Origin: Blastocatellia bacterium
GTDB taxonomy: Bacteria; Acidobacteriota; Blastocatellia; Pyrinomonadales; Pyrinomonadaceae
Assembly: GCA_016789145.1 (NCBI GenBank)
Contig: JAEUQI010000032.1
Location: forward strand, 1-33,974
Length of the DNA: 33,974 nucleotides
Direction of reading: 5' to 3'
In this document: piece after piece, positions 1-9,155 of the stretch
Layout of the letters: each line of letters opens with the position of its first letter
Position numbering within the stretch: the stretch's first letter is position 1
Made by a program: the position numbers and the translations under genes
The notes under the pieces: model-generated
Databases searched by the model: none
Seen by the model: only the letters and a program-made list of their open reading frames with translations
What the model was told of the DNA's origin: nothing

Positions 1-58
1 GCTCGATAGCGGCGATCTCGACCGCGAGAATTTCTTTGACTCGTTCGACGTTCGGCAT
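1..58 (-). CDS. Start of an unidentified protein, cut by window edge
   Basis: On the minus strand an ATG at 58-56 opens a frame that runs off the window after about 19 residues (MPNVERVKEILAVEIAAIE). The A of this ATG is also the last base of the TAA stop of the upstream lipoprotein gene (TAATG overlap), which suggests translational coupling and one transcript. Nothing in 19 residues identifies a family. The frame is inferred only from the overlap and the lack of stops. Confidence 0.5.
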   Translation of the reverse strand, partial: MPNVERVKEILAVEIAAIE

Positions 59-684
59 TATTCGGCGAAGAAGTCACTCTTGTTCTTGGTGACGTAGTCC
101 TCGATCTGTTTGATCGTTTTGAGCTCGTCGAGATTGGCATTTGCTTCTTCGTTGGTAATAAAGCCTTTGCCGACATTAACGTAAACAGCGTTCGTCGGAT
201 AACCGGCTTTCGCACCGAGGCAACTGCCGGCGACGACGACATCGGTTTCCTTATCGCCATTTAGATCTTTGAAAGAAACTGCTTCGACCCAGCAAGCCTC
301 TTGTCCACCGAATGCATCAGGAAACTCGAATATCTGCTTGCCGTCGCGATAAATGTAAAACTTCGAACCACGTGGAACGTCCTTAGCATCGACCATGTCG
401 TCCTTGTTCGCAAAGGTTACGAAACACGAGCCTTGGTACGGCATATGGTCGAACGGAAACGACTGCTTGGCAACAAACACCTTGCCCGGCATCGAGAACG
501 ACGAACAGTCTTGCTTTGCAGGAACCGCAGCCGAAGTTGCCGCCGGTGCGGTTTCGGTTTTTGCTGTTTCAGCTGGTTTGTTGGTGTTGCTTGAATTAGT
601 GTTCGATGTTGCGGTGTTGGTGCCTATATTGAACGAGCAACCGCTGATTACGACGGCGAGTGCCGTGACTAAAACTAGACGCAT
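58..684 (-). CDS. Lipoprotein with a Ca-binding-like DxNxD motif
   Basis: A 208-residue protein with a short hydrophobic N-terminus ending in the lipobox I-S-G-C (Cys16), so it is probably lipid-anchored. A Ser/Thr/Asn/Ala-rich linker (about residues 20-55) follows. The rest is a compact domain with several cysteines and a DLNGDKETD motif near residue 140, resembling the calcium-binding loops of FG-GAP/VCBS repeats. No enzyme signature is visible. The start is supported by an AGGAG sequence about ten bases upstream of the ATG. It lies about 100 bp after the alpha-2-macroglobulin gene, with a terminator between them, and its stop overlaps the next ATG. The lipoprotein call is firm. The function is unknown. 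Confidence 0.85.
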   Translation of the reverse strand: MRLVLVTALAVVISGCSFNIGTNTATSNTNSSNTNKPAETAKTETAPAATSAAVPAKQDCSSFSMPGKVFVAKQSFPFDHMPYQGSCFVTFANKDDMVDAKDVPRGSKFYIYRDGKQIFEFPDAFGGQEACWVEAVSFKDLNGDKETDVVVAGSCLGAKAGYPTNAVYVNVGKGFITNEEANANLDELKTIKQIEDYVTKNKSDFFAE

Positions 685-736
685 TTGATCTGATCTCTCC
701 TCAAGAAATTATCGAGAACTTCAGACCAACTTTGCA

Positions 737-770
737 ACAAAAAAAGGAGCGAAGCAAATGCCTCGCCCCT
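737..770 (-). terminator. Rho-independent terminator after the A2M gene
   Basis: Read on the minus strand, a 10-bp G/C-rich stem (769-760 with 755-746, containing G-T pairs) and a four-base loop are followed by a run of seven T. It lies just past the stop of the alpha-2-macroglobulin gene and before the lipoprotein gene, so the lipoprotein probably has its own promoter or depends on read-through. Confidence 0.75.
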
Positions 771-784
771 CGTTTTCCGAACCG

Positions 785-3700
785 CTATTCGACGTTGACG
801 AAATCGGTTCCCGTTCGGCCAAAGGTTTCGGGATGATACATCTCCTCGGCCTTGGCCGGCGGCACAACGAATTGGCCCGGCGTTGTAGCTCGCGTCACAT
901 AGGAGTAGTTGTAAACGCCTTCCCACAGCAAGGAGGCGAAGGCCTCGGCTCGTTCATCACGGAAATTCTGATGTTCGAACCAATACTGACGCCACCACCA
1001 AGAACCGCCATACGAACGGCTATTGAACGTGGCAACACCGGCATTCGGCTGCGTATCGCCCGGGATCTGCTCCGTAACAGCAAGCCCCGGATTGAGGATC
1101 TCAAGACCTGCAGGCAGGTTGTCGACAAGTGCGACGTGATAACGCCGAGCCTGTGCGACCATCGTCAGACGAACACGAACGCGAGCACCTGCCTTGATCG
1201 TCCAGGTACCGTCGGCGTTTTGCTTCACGTCGTCTTTGTCATCGATGGCCTCGTATTTACGAAGTACCGTAAAGCCGTAATCTGCAGGTTCGAGCTTGAG
1301 GTTCTTCGGTGCGTACTTCATGCCGATGCGATAGTACAGGCGACCGGCACCTTGTTTGTCGAGGATCAGGTTAGATGTTCCGCCTTGCTCGGTCAGGTAC
1401 GACATCGGAATGTTCAACTGATTCGAATCAACCGAGCGGCCTTTGAAAACCTGTTCGCCCGCATACGTGTTGCCGAGCCAGACACGCGAGACGAAGTCAG
1501 GCGTGACCTTTTCGAACGCGTTGAAATACTTGTCGAGTGCTAGCAAGATGAAAACGTTCTCCTGCGTATTCGACCAAGCACCTTTTGTGCGATGTGCAAG
1601 CAGGCCGCGAACGAGCTTTGGAATAAGGTCGTTCTTTTGATCCGCTTTGATCATCGCTTCGAGCAACACGCCGTCGGCACGGCGGTTCGAGTGCATGATG
1701 AGCCAAGCACCGTCGCCGTAGTTCGTGACGAAATTCGCCGTAGCTGCGGTTTCGGTCGTGCGGTTCATCAAATGGCGAATTATCGCTTGAACTTCGGTCT
1801 GTGAATTCGCATCGTTTGCGAGCACCGACATGATCCAGCCGAGTGCTTCGAACGGAGCCTTGTTGAACGCTCCGTCGACCGGCGATTCTGTGCTAACGCC
1901 CTTTGCCGCACCTTGCATCTCAGCGAGGAGCTTCTTGGCCTTAGCAACATCCTTGTCGCCCATCATGTCACGGATGTACAGGGCATAAGCCGAGATGGTC
2001 CAACGGACTTCGGGTGAGTTCTTGTACCATTCGTCAAAATGCTTCTCGACGTCCTTGAGATAGGGTTTTGTCTTGTTGAACATTTCGTCAGGTACTTTGT
2101 AGCCCTTCGATTTCGCGAGAGCCAAAGCGTGGGCAACGTGGATGGTCAGGAACGGATACTCGTATCGTTCCTTATCCTTCTTCCATAGCCCAAAGCTGCC
2201 GTCGCTGCGTTGCCGCGATTGAAGGATCTCAATGTCGCGAGCATAGAAGCTATTGAGCTGTTCGGCGGTCGGCATATCTTTTGCCTTGAATGCCGACAGC
2301 ACATCACGCATCGCTGCGATCGAGATCATTCGCGATGATATCTGTTCGGAACAGGCGTATGGATAGTTGGTCAGATAAAGGAACGCATCGGTCAGTTCTT
2401 GCAATTGAGTTGACGAAGTCGTAACCTCAAGCCCGCCAAACTGCGAATAAACATCGCCGGGCGTCTGTACCGGCTGAACGATCGCACCGTTTTGGTCTGT
2501 CGTGCCATACGTCGCAAACGCCTCAGTAGTCGCGGGCGTCCAGATGGGCAGCGAGATCTCAGCCGCATCACTGAACGAGCCGCTGGTTGCGACAAACTGG
2601 AACCTTGCGGTTCCTGCTTTGTCAGTAGACACCGGGAAACGCACTTCGGCACGGTCGTTTGCTTTTACGATGACCTTCTTGCCTGTGCTATTGCCGCTCG
2701 AGCCGACATTGACGTTTGACGCTCGCAGAGCAACATCAACGGCCATATCCTTGTCGGTCTGATTCTGTATGACGACCGGTAGCTCGACCTTGTCGCCGAA
2801 GTTCATAAACCTCGGTGCCGAAGGCCTAACCATCAACGGCTGTTTTGCCGTGATGTTCGATTCGGTCTTCCCAAATCGCTTGCCCGTATCGACCGCGACC
2901 GCTGTGACGCGATATCGCGTGAGATTGTCGGGCAGTTTCACCGTGACGACTGCACGGCCGCTCGAGTCGGTCTTGACCGAAGGCGACCAGTACGCCAGAG
3001 CATTGAAATTCTGCCGCATGTTGATCGCTCCGGCGTCCGCAGGTCGATTTTCCTCACGATCATCTGCAATACTTTCCGCTGCCATTTTGGCCATTGCCGG
3101 TGCCGCAGGTCGCGCAACTCCGGTCGACATGGCTCGTCCGTTCGCCATACCACCGGAAACAGTCACCACGCTTGAGGAGGTATCGATCGTCTGACCCGAC
3201 GGTGCGACTACATTCACGACATCGTCAGGGTGAGCTAATAGTACATCTTTTCGAGAATGATAATCGGTCACGCCGTCGCCGCGTTGCGTGTAGAACACAC
3301 CGAGTGGATCGCTGATCGAATATCGTGATAGAGCGAGTACGCTTTCATCGACGACGACGATAGCGACTTCGCTGTTTGAAACGGCATTGCCCGTACTATC
3401 TGTTACGGCAACATTGACCTTGGTCTCTCCGCCCGGAGCTAGCGTTTTATCGACAGGATCGGCAACGACGTTGAGCTTGCGGCTCGCGGTCGAGATCCCA
3501 AGATTTATCGAGCCCGACGCGTATGCAGGACGCGTCCGAGTCACTGAGTTCCGCTGACTCTTTTCGTCCAACAGGAACGCAGGCGTACCATCTTCGCGCC
3601 GAGCCGCTCCAACTAAATCGACCTGAGCAGTTATATTCGGCAGATACTTTTCATCAAGTGGGATCTTGAGCGTTACTGACGAATCTTTCATCGTAAATCG

Positions 3701-6700
3701 CTCGGTTTTGACAATGCCGTCGCGACGAAGGGTCAATACGCCCTCAGCACCGACGAATGGCGAGATCACAAGCAATTCAGCGACATCACCGGCCGAGAAA
3801 TCTTTCTTCGAGGGAATGATCTCTGCTTTCTCCTGTTCAACATTTCGTTTCGGAGCCTGTTTGCCGCCCGGAACCCAAACAGTGATCTCGCTCTCGTTGA
3901 ACCGTTCGCGATTGTCCATCACCGTAGCCGTCACGATATAGCGACCACCGGCCTTGGCAACGAACTCGCACGTTTGAGCCTTATCGCCAGACTTCACGGT
4001 GCAGAATTGCTCATCGACTGTCTTCTCAGACCACGAGCCTTTGTCAAAGACCCAATCTTTGAGCAACGCTTTGATCTCCACATCACGGCCTGTGATGAGC
4101 GTTCCGTCGATATCAGAAACGATCGATTCGACAGCGATCTTTTCGCCTTTCTGAACGAATGTTCGCGGTGTTCGAATTCCGACATAAAGATCGGCAGGAT
4201 GCACAAGCAGCGAAGTCTGCGAGCCCCAAGTCTGACGATTCACGTCCTGAACCGAAGCCGAAGCCGTAACCGTGTATGGACGAGGCGGCTTGACGGAATC
4301 GAAATCGATCTTGAGGACATGCTTTCCGCTAGCGTCGGTCGTGCCTTTGAAGGATTGCGACGAACCGCCGCTGTAACCGCCACGACCATAGCCGCCATCA
4401 AAATCCCACCACCACGGCGTCCACGTACCGAACGTGAAATCACCCCGATTCGGCGGCGTGTAGTTTGTTGCAGTTGCCGTCACGTTCCAATTTGCATCCG
4501 CATTCGCAAGCCCGCCGCCAGCGTAATATTTTGCTTCGACCGCGACCATAGCGTTGCCGCCAACAAAATGCGGAGCCTCGGTCTCGACCTTTGCTGTAAC
4601 TTCGAACTCAGGGCGACGAAACTCTTGAATTTGGAAAGAATGCTGCGTGCTGCCACCCGAAAGTGCGCTGTTTGTCGAGATATCGATGCGTCCGTAGCCA
4701 AGATTCGCGTTGTCAGGTATCGAGAATTTGAAATCGAATGCGCCGAATACGTTTAGATCTGCGAAACCTTTTGCGATCTCGTTATTTCGAGGATCTTTGA
4801 CCGAGTATGTAATCCCATTGGCCGCACCGGACAAAGCCTCGACATCGCCTAGTTTGCCTGCCGTGTACTTGCGGATGTAGCCCTTGACGGCAACTTCCTC
4901 TTTTGGCTTGTACATCTTGCGGTCGTCAAAAACGAACCAACGCAAGGTGTCCGACGAAGTTTTCTTGTACCAACTGCCGCTGTCTTGCCAATAATAGTCT
5001 GTGTTCTCTGGCAAGAATGCGACGTCTTTCCCACGACGCGCGATCAGTACATTCTGTTCCTTTGCCGACGGAGTTGCAGGCAATTCCAATCGCACAATGC
5101 CGTTATCTGTCGATTTCAATGCGGCAGTTTCCGCGATCGTCTCACTCGGAGCTTCGGTGCCGTCGGATTCGATCGTCTGAACTTCGTCAGCACTCGGACC
5201 TGAACCGACGCTAGTCAACCAATTCCAGGCACGAGCAAAGAATCCAGGCTCTTGATATTCAGGCGTTTCAACGCTGGCATTTGTTCCATTTGGAGCGATC
5301 GTGACGTCAACGCCAGACAGCGGTTTGCCTGACTTGAGTTCAGTCACAAATCCTACAAGCTCAGTGTTATCAACAAATGCGTCGATGCCTAGCTGTGTTG
5401 CCTGCAGCCAAGTAACTATTCGCGTCCGATCATATTTGTCGCGTTTGATCGTCGGCTCGATATCGAGAATGACGTTGCCGTATCCGCCGCTCAACGCCTT
5501 TGCGAGGTCGATACGCATCTCGACCATCTCGTCGGGCTTGGTTTGGATCGCAACTGTTTCGTCCGAAACTAAACGTCCGGGAATCGTTGGTCGTTTGCCG
5601 TCGTCATAGTTCAAATATCGAATAAACTGTTGAAACTGGCTCCAATTCGTCGGATCGACAGCGTACATCTTGACCTTCATCGAAGGCTGATTTGTCGAGT
5701 AAACCGAAAAACTTGGCTTAGCGGTCGGATCGAGGATGGACATAAATCCACCCTGCGAATAAAGATTCGCAGGGGCCGAGCCGACCTTGATCGTTGCGGT
5801 CGCGGTCTTCGCGAGCATTTGACCATATATGTCTTGCACCGACGGATCGACGGTTATCGCATAGCTGGTTTTGCCTTTCTTGTAGCCCTGAATATAAACA
5901 TTCGAGCCAGAAGGATAGATATTCAGACCTTCGACCGCAGGCTCGATCCTTATCATCTCCTTGGTGAACTTCGCAGCGTCAAGTGAGTTATTGAATTCTA
6001 TGATCCAATTGTCGAACGGTGAACAGGTTGTGTTCCCATTCCAGCCGCAATAGGCACGGTTGAATTTGAGCGGGCTGAATGTTTGGAACGAAAAGCCCTG
6101 TGCTTTCGTGCTTAGAAGCGGCCCTTCAGCGGATGGAGTTCCCGGTCCTACAGTAACCGAAATCGTGGACGCTCCGGGCAATGCATTCTCCACCGAACCA
6201 TCCGTATTGACAGCACGAAACGCCATCCAGCGTCCAGCTTGTGCTTGTTTCGAGTAATAACCGATCGTCGAATCCGAAGCTATCTCGGCCTCGGTTGCTA
6301 ACCGTAGTGCCAGCTTCTTGCCGCCGCCATTGACGTTGATCGTTCGAAGCACAGCCTCAGGATTGATCGCCTGATCAAACTGCAGATACATCAACGCATT
6401 CCGGCGCGTAATGCCGCCATTAGGAAACATCGTCTCGACCTTTGCCGGCGGCGTTGTGAATGTCCAAACAACATCTTTCGCTAGCGTCTGGCCTGTCGCT
6501 GACTTGGTTCCGGCAGGCACGCGTGCGGTGAACTTTGTCGCCATCGGAAAACGCTTGTCCGTGTCAAACATCAGTGTTTTGGTGCCAAGCCAACGCCAAC
6601 GGCCTTCGACCTGCGGAGTTAGTTCGACGGGAGCATATTTCGCAGCTTCTTCCTGCGAAGTAACGGCCACCATTGGTTGGGAAAACGTAACGCTCAGGTC

Positions 6701-7150
6701 AGGAGCAAGGCTGATCTCGCCTTCGGGTGAATAGCGAAGCACCTGCAATGCGGAGCCATCGGTAGCGTTCGGCAATGCTCGCATCTCGTCCGACGGAAAT
6801 TTAACCGGGATCTTGCTGCCGGTTTTTGGAGCAGCGAGGCTACCTATACGCTTTGCGAATTCGGTCTTATCGTCCGGATCGGTCTTGATCGCGGGAACTC
6901 GCTTTAGCAGGCCGTTCGTTTCACTGTCGCCTAAAGGATCGGATGCCGCCGGCGGCGTTTTCTCGCGCTTTTCGGCGCCCTCGACGCCTTCGCTCAAGCG
7001 AAACTTCAAACCGTTCTGTTTATCTTTATCACGATCTTCCATCGCTTTTCTGATAGATTGTCCGTTAGCCGAAATTCCAAGTTGAGCGATCGAACCTGCA
7101 TAGATCGACACCAACAAAACCCACGTTATCACCTTTCTCGCTGTTCTCAT
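785..7150 (-). CDS. Alpha-2-macroglobulin family protein with thioester motif
   Basis: A 2121-residue exported protein of the bacterial alpha-2-macroglobulin (A2M) family, thought to trap proteases that reach the periplasm or cell surface. The N-terminus is a signal peptide (hydrophobic core about residues 8-25) without a lipobox Cys. Ig-like macroglobulin domains fill roughly residues 110-1300. A Gly/Ala/Met-rich segment near residues 1330-1380 is a candidate bait region. The conserved A2M block with LPDNLTRYRVTAVAVD follows, then the thioester motif C1600-S-E-Q1603 within an alpha/alpha-toroid domain, and a C-terminal receptor-binding-like beta domain. A GAAAGGTG ribosome site precedes the ATG. 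Bacterial A2M genes are often next to pbpC; none is seen here. It is longer than the roughly 1650 residues of E. coli YfhM. Confidence 0.95.
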   Translation of the reverse strand: MRTARKVITWVLLVSIYAGSIAQLGISANGQSIRKAMEDRDKDKQNGLKFRLSEGVEGAEKREKTPPAASDPLGDSETNGLLKRVPAIKTDPDDKTEFAKRIGSLAAPKTGSKIPVKFPSDEMRALPNATDGSALQVLRYSPEGEISLAPDLSVTFSQPMVAVTSQEEAAKYAPVELTPQVEGRWRWLGTKTLMFDTDKRFPMATKFTARVPAGTKSATGQTLAKDVVWTFTTPPAKVETMFPNGGITRRNALMYLQFDQAINPEAVLRTINVNGGGKKLALRLATEAEIASDSTIGYYSKQAQAGRWMAFRAVNTDGSVENALPGASTISVTVGPGTPSAEGPLLSTKAQGFSFQTFSPLKFNRAYCGWNGNTTCSPFDNWIIEFNNSLDAAKFTKEMIRIEPAVEGLNIYPSGSNVYIQGYKKGKTSYAITVDPSVQDIYGQMLAKTATATIKVGSAPANLYSQGGFMSILDPTAKPSFSVYSTNQPSMKVKMYAVDPTNWSQFQQFIRYLNYDDGKRPTIPGRLVSDETVAIQTKPDEMVEMRIDLAKALSGGYGNVILDIEPTIKRDKYDRTRIVTWLQATQLGIDAFVDNTELVGFVTELKSGKPLSGVDVTIAPNGTNASVETPEYQEPGFFARAWNWLTSVGSGPSADEVQTIESDGTEAPSETIAETAALKSTDNGIVRLELPATPSAKEQNVLIARRGKDVAFLPENTDYYWQDSGSWYKKTSSDTLRWFVFDDRKMYKPKEEVAVKGYIRKYTAGKLGDVEALSGAANGITYSVKDPRNNEIAKGFADLNVFGAFDFKFSIPDNANLGYGRIDISTNSALSGGSTQHSFQIQEFRRPEFEVTAKVETEAPHFVGGNAMVAVEAKYYAGGGLANADANWNVTATATNYTPPNRGDFTFGTWTPWWWDFDGGYGRGGYSGGSSQSFKGTTDASGKHVLKIDFDSVKPPRPYTVTASASVQDVNRQTWGSQTSLLVHPADLYVGIRTPRTFVQKGEKIAVESIVSDIDGTLITGRDVEIKALLKDWVFDKGSWSEKTVDEQFCTVKSGDKAQTCEFVAKAGGRYIVTATVMDNRERFNESEITVWVPGGKQAPKRNVEQEKAEIIPSKKDFSAGDVAELLVISPFVGAEGVLTLRRDGIVKTERFTMKDSSVTLKIPLDEKYLPNITAQVDLVGAARREDGTPAFLLDEKSQRNSVTRTRPAYASGSINLGISTASRKLNVVADPVDKTLAPGGETKVNVAVTDSTGNAVSNSEVAIVVVDESVLALSRYSISDPLGVFYTQRGDGVTDYHSRKDVLLAHPDDVVNVVAPSGQTIDTSSSVVTVSGGMANGRAMSTGVARPAAPAMAKMAAESIADDREENRPADAGAINMRQNFNALAYWSPSVKTDSSGRAVVTVKLPDNLTRYRVTAVAVDTGKRFGKTESNITAKQPLMVRPSAPRFMNFGDKVELPVVIQNQTDKDMAVDVALRASNVNVGSSGNSTGKKVIVKANDRAEVRFPVSTDKAGTARFQFVATSGSFSDAAEISLPIWTPATTEAFATYGTTDQNGAIVQPVQTPGDVYSQFGGLEVTTSSTQLQELTDAFLYLTNYPYACSEQISSRMISIAAMRDVLSAFKAKDMPTAEQLNSFYARDIEILQSRQRSDGSFGLWKKDKERYEYPFLTIHVAHALALAKSKGYKVPDEMFNKTKPYLKDVEKHFDEWYKNSPEVRWTISAYALYIRDMMGDKDVAKAKKLLAEMQGAAKGVSTESPVDGAFNKAPFEALGWIMSVLANDANSQTEVQAIIRHLMNRTTETAATANFVTNYGDGAWLIMHSNRRADGVLLEAMIKADQKNDLIPKLVRGLLAHRTKGAWSNTQENVFILLALDKYFNAFEKVTPDFVSRVWLGNTYAGEQVFKGRSVDSNQLNIPMSYLTEQGGTSNLILDKQGAGRLYYRIGMKYAPKNLKLEPADYGFTVLRKYEAIDDKDDVKQNADGTWTIKAGARVRVRLTMVAQARRYHVALVDNLPAGLEILNPGLAVTEQIPGDTQPNAGVATFNSRSYGGSWWWRQYWFEHQNFRDERAEAFASLLWEGVYNYSYVTRATTPGQFVVPPAKAEEMYHPETFGRTGTDFVNVE

Positions 7151-7395
7151 TATTCACCTTTCGAAGCCTGATTCTATATCAACGTTGCCACGGCAGCTAA
7201 GACAAAACGGCCGCCAGTACTCCACTATTGAGAACGGACGCAGTTTAATTACTTGCATTTGCGGTTTTGATACTGATATTTCGACAATTACTGCTATACT
7301 ATTGCCGAAAAACGCAACTTTGCGGAATTTGCCGTCGTAAGTGAGAAGGCAGGTCGTTGCAAAGGCGGCTTAAATTGAGGAGCGGTCGATAAATC
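7151..7395. promoter_or_regulatory. Divergent promoter region of A2M and pspA
   Basis: This gap of 245 bp separates the minus-strand A2M gene from the plus-strand pspA gene and must hold both promoters. I looked for a sigma-54 -24/-12 element (GG-N10-GC type), as used by the enterobacterial psp operon, and saw no convincing one. The stretch 7240-7320 is A/T-rich. No operator could be defined by eye. Confidence 0.4.
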
Positions 7396-8172
7396 ATGGG
7401 ATTGTGGCAGAGAATAACCAGAGTATTTAGAGCAGGAACAGGTGCGGCACTCGACAGGATCGAGAATCCTGAGCTTGTGCTTCAACAAACCATCCGCGAC
7501 ATGCGCGATCGCGTGCCTGAGCTCAACAACTCAGTCGCTCAGGTCATGGCGACCGAACGTCTGCTCACCAAGCAGAAAGAGCAGCTATCCGCTCAGGTTG
7601 TAGATCTAGACAGCAAGATCAAGGCCTCGGTCAAGATGGGGCGCGACGATATCGCAACGGCATACATCGGTCAGCTTCAGCAGGCTCAGATGGACCTCGA
7701 ACGTACGTCGGTTCAGGCAGAACATGCAGGTGTGGCTTCGAAACAAGCACTCAAAGCTCGTGACAACTACGTCCTCAATATGAAAAAGCGCAGTGCCGAG
7801 GCAATGCAGCTTATTTCAGCCGCTAAGCAGGCGAAATTGCAAGAGCAGCTTGCTCAAACGATGGATACGTTCAACATTGGCGACGATGCTTCGACATTCA
7901 ACGAAATGCGCGAAAAGATCGATCGCCGTGTTGCAGCAGCCGAGGCAAAGCTTCAGCTTGGCTCATCGTCGGTCGATTCGCAGATGCAAGACATCGAGCG
8001 TGAGGCGATGGACATCCAACTTCAGGATAAGCTTCTTGAATACAAGTCGCAGATGGGAATGCTCGGTGCCGGAACGCCGCCGGCCGCAAAACAGATCGAG
8101 GCAAACGCAACGGCGACTGAGGCTGAGGTTCTCGATCAGGTGATCGTAAACGAATCGTCGCAGACCAATTAA
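7396..8172 (+). CDS. pspA: PspA/IM30 family membrane-stress protein
   Basis: A 258-residue, almost entirely helical coiled-coil protein of the PspA/IM30 (ESCRT-III-like) family, which binds and remodels stressed inner membrane. The N-terminal amphipathic helix (MGLWQRITRVFRA) and the segment with ENPELVLQQTIRDMRD are characteristic. Long charged heptad helices run from about residue 30 to 220, followed by a short Ala-rich tail. Length is typical (220-260). A GAGGAG site lies about 12 bases before the ATG. Its TAA shares one base with the ATG of the next gene (TAATG), so the two are almost certainly co-translated. No PspF, PspB or PspC is nearby, so regulation differs from the enterobacterial system. 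Confidence 0.93.
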   Translation: MGLWQRITRVFRAGTGAALDRIENPELVLQQTIRDMRDRVPELNNSVAQVMATERLLTKQKEQLSAQVVDLDSKIKASVKMGRDDIATAYIGQLQQAQMDLERTSVQAEHAGVASKQALKARDNYVLNMKKRSAEAMQLISAAKQAKLQEQLAQTMDTFNIGDDASTFNEMREKIDRRVAAAEAKLQLGSSSVDSQMQDIEREAMDIQLQDKLLEYKSQMGMLGAGTPPAAKQIEANATATEAEVLDQVIVNESSQTN

Positions 8173-9056
8173 TGAAGGAAAGTTCGGAACTTACGCTACG
8201 GTTCTCTATGGCAGACATCGCTAAATACTCGCAAGGCCTCGAGAAATTCAATCAGAGCTACGCTAAGGAAGCCGCAAAAGAATTGTGGAATTTCTGGGGC
8301 TTGGCGGGCTTTCTCGCGGCCGCAGTGTTTACCGGCAGCATCATTCCGTTACTTATTGCTCTCGTCGCCGAGGCGATCTATCTTGTCGTTGTTCCAAATC
8401 TTCCGGCTTATCGTCAGCTTGTAAATAAGCGATATCACGACAAACGGCTCGCCGCACATAATGCCAATCGCGAAGGCCTCATTAAATCGTTCACTCAGCG
8501 TGAACGCGAGGCCGTCGAATATCTTCGCTGGCTCAAGACAAAGATCCAGGACAACTATCTCAAGTTCACCGGAGCTCGCCAATTGCCGAGCAATCTAACG
8601 GCTCTTGACCAGCGCTGGGAAGATTTCGTCGACCTGCTCGATGTCTATCGCCGCCGCAAACAGCATCTTAAGTCGATCAATCGACAATCAGTTCATAATC
8701 AGCTGTCGCAGGCCTTTCGCGCGATGGAATCCGCAACCGACGACAAGACGAAGCGAATTCAGCAAACCAATGTCGAGATACTGAAACGCCGCATCGCGTC
8801 GTTTGATGAGATCGAGCGAAGCGTCAAACTTGTCGAAGGTCAGCTTCAGTCGATCGAAAACTTCTTCTCATACCTCAACGACGAGATCGTAACGATCACG
8901 ACGCCTGAGAAATTCTCACTGCTCGATTTCGAACAGCTCTCCGATTCCATAGCGATGACTAAGCAAATGCTCGATGCTACCGCCGACGAGGTTGGGCAGC
9001 TCGACAGCTACAATCGCGAAATGGGCAACCTCGAGCTCTTGCCGGGCATTAAGTAG
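8172..9056 (+). CDS. PspA-linked two-helix membrane protein, unknown
   Basis: A 294-residue protein. Residues about 43-78 form two closely spaced hydrophobic helices (from FWGLAGFLAAAVF to EAIYLVVVPNL), with cytoplasmic-looking charged helices on either side. Residues 85-294 are rich in Arg, Lys, Glu and Gln with heptad spacing, predicting a long coiled coil. The ATG used here overlaps the pspA stop by one base; an internal ATG at 8208 (MADIAKYS) is a possible alternative. I do not recognise a named family. Coupling to pspA suggests a membrane anchor or partner for the PspA scaffold, analogous in position but not in sequence to PspB/PspC. Confidence 0.85.
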   Translation: MKESSELTLRFSMADIAKYSQGLEKFNQSYAKEAAKELWNFWGLAGFLAAAVFTGSIIPLLIALVAEAIYLVVVPNLPAYRQLVNKRYHDKRLAAHNANREGLIKSFTQREREAVEYLRWLKTKIQDNYLKFTGARQLPSNLTALDQRWEDFVDLLDVYRRRKQHLKSINRQSVHNQLSQAFRAMESATDDKTKRIQQTNVEILKRRIASFDEIERSVKLVEGQLQSIENFFSYLNDEIVTITTPEKFSLLDFEQLSDSIAMTKQMLDATADEVGQLDSYNREMGNLELLPGIK

Positions 9057-9155
9057 CCTTTGATCCAATCTAAGAGATTCTTGCGCATAATTCTCAACTC
9101 TAATAGAATTACTCTTTTGTTTTCGAAGACACGTAATTTTATTTAGAGGATCATT

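Noticed and set aside
7151..7395. Sigma-54 promoter for pspA
   Set aside because: No convincing GG/GC -24/-12 pair could be found by eye, and no pspF is present.
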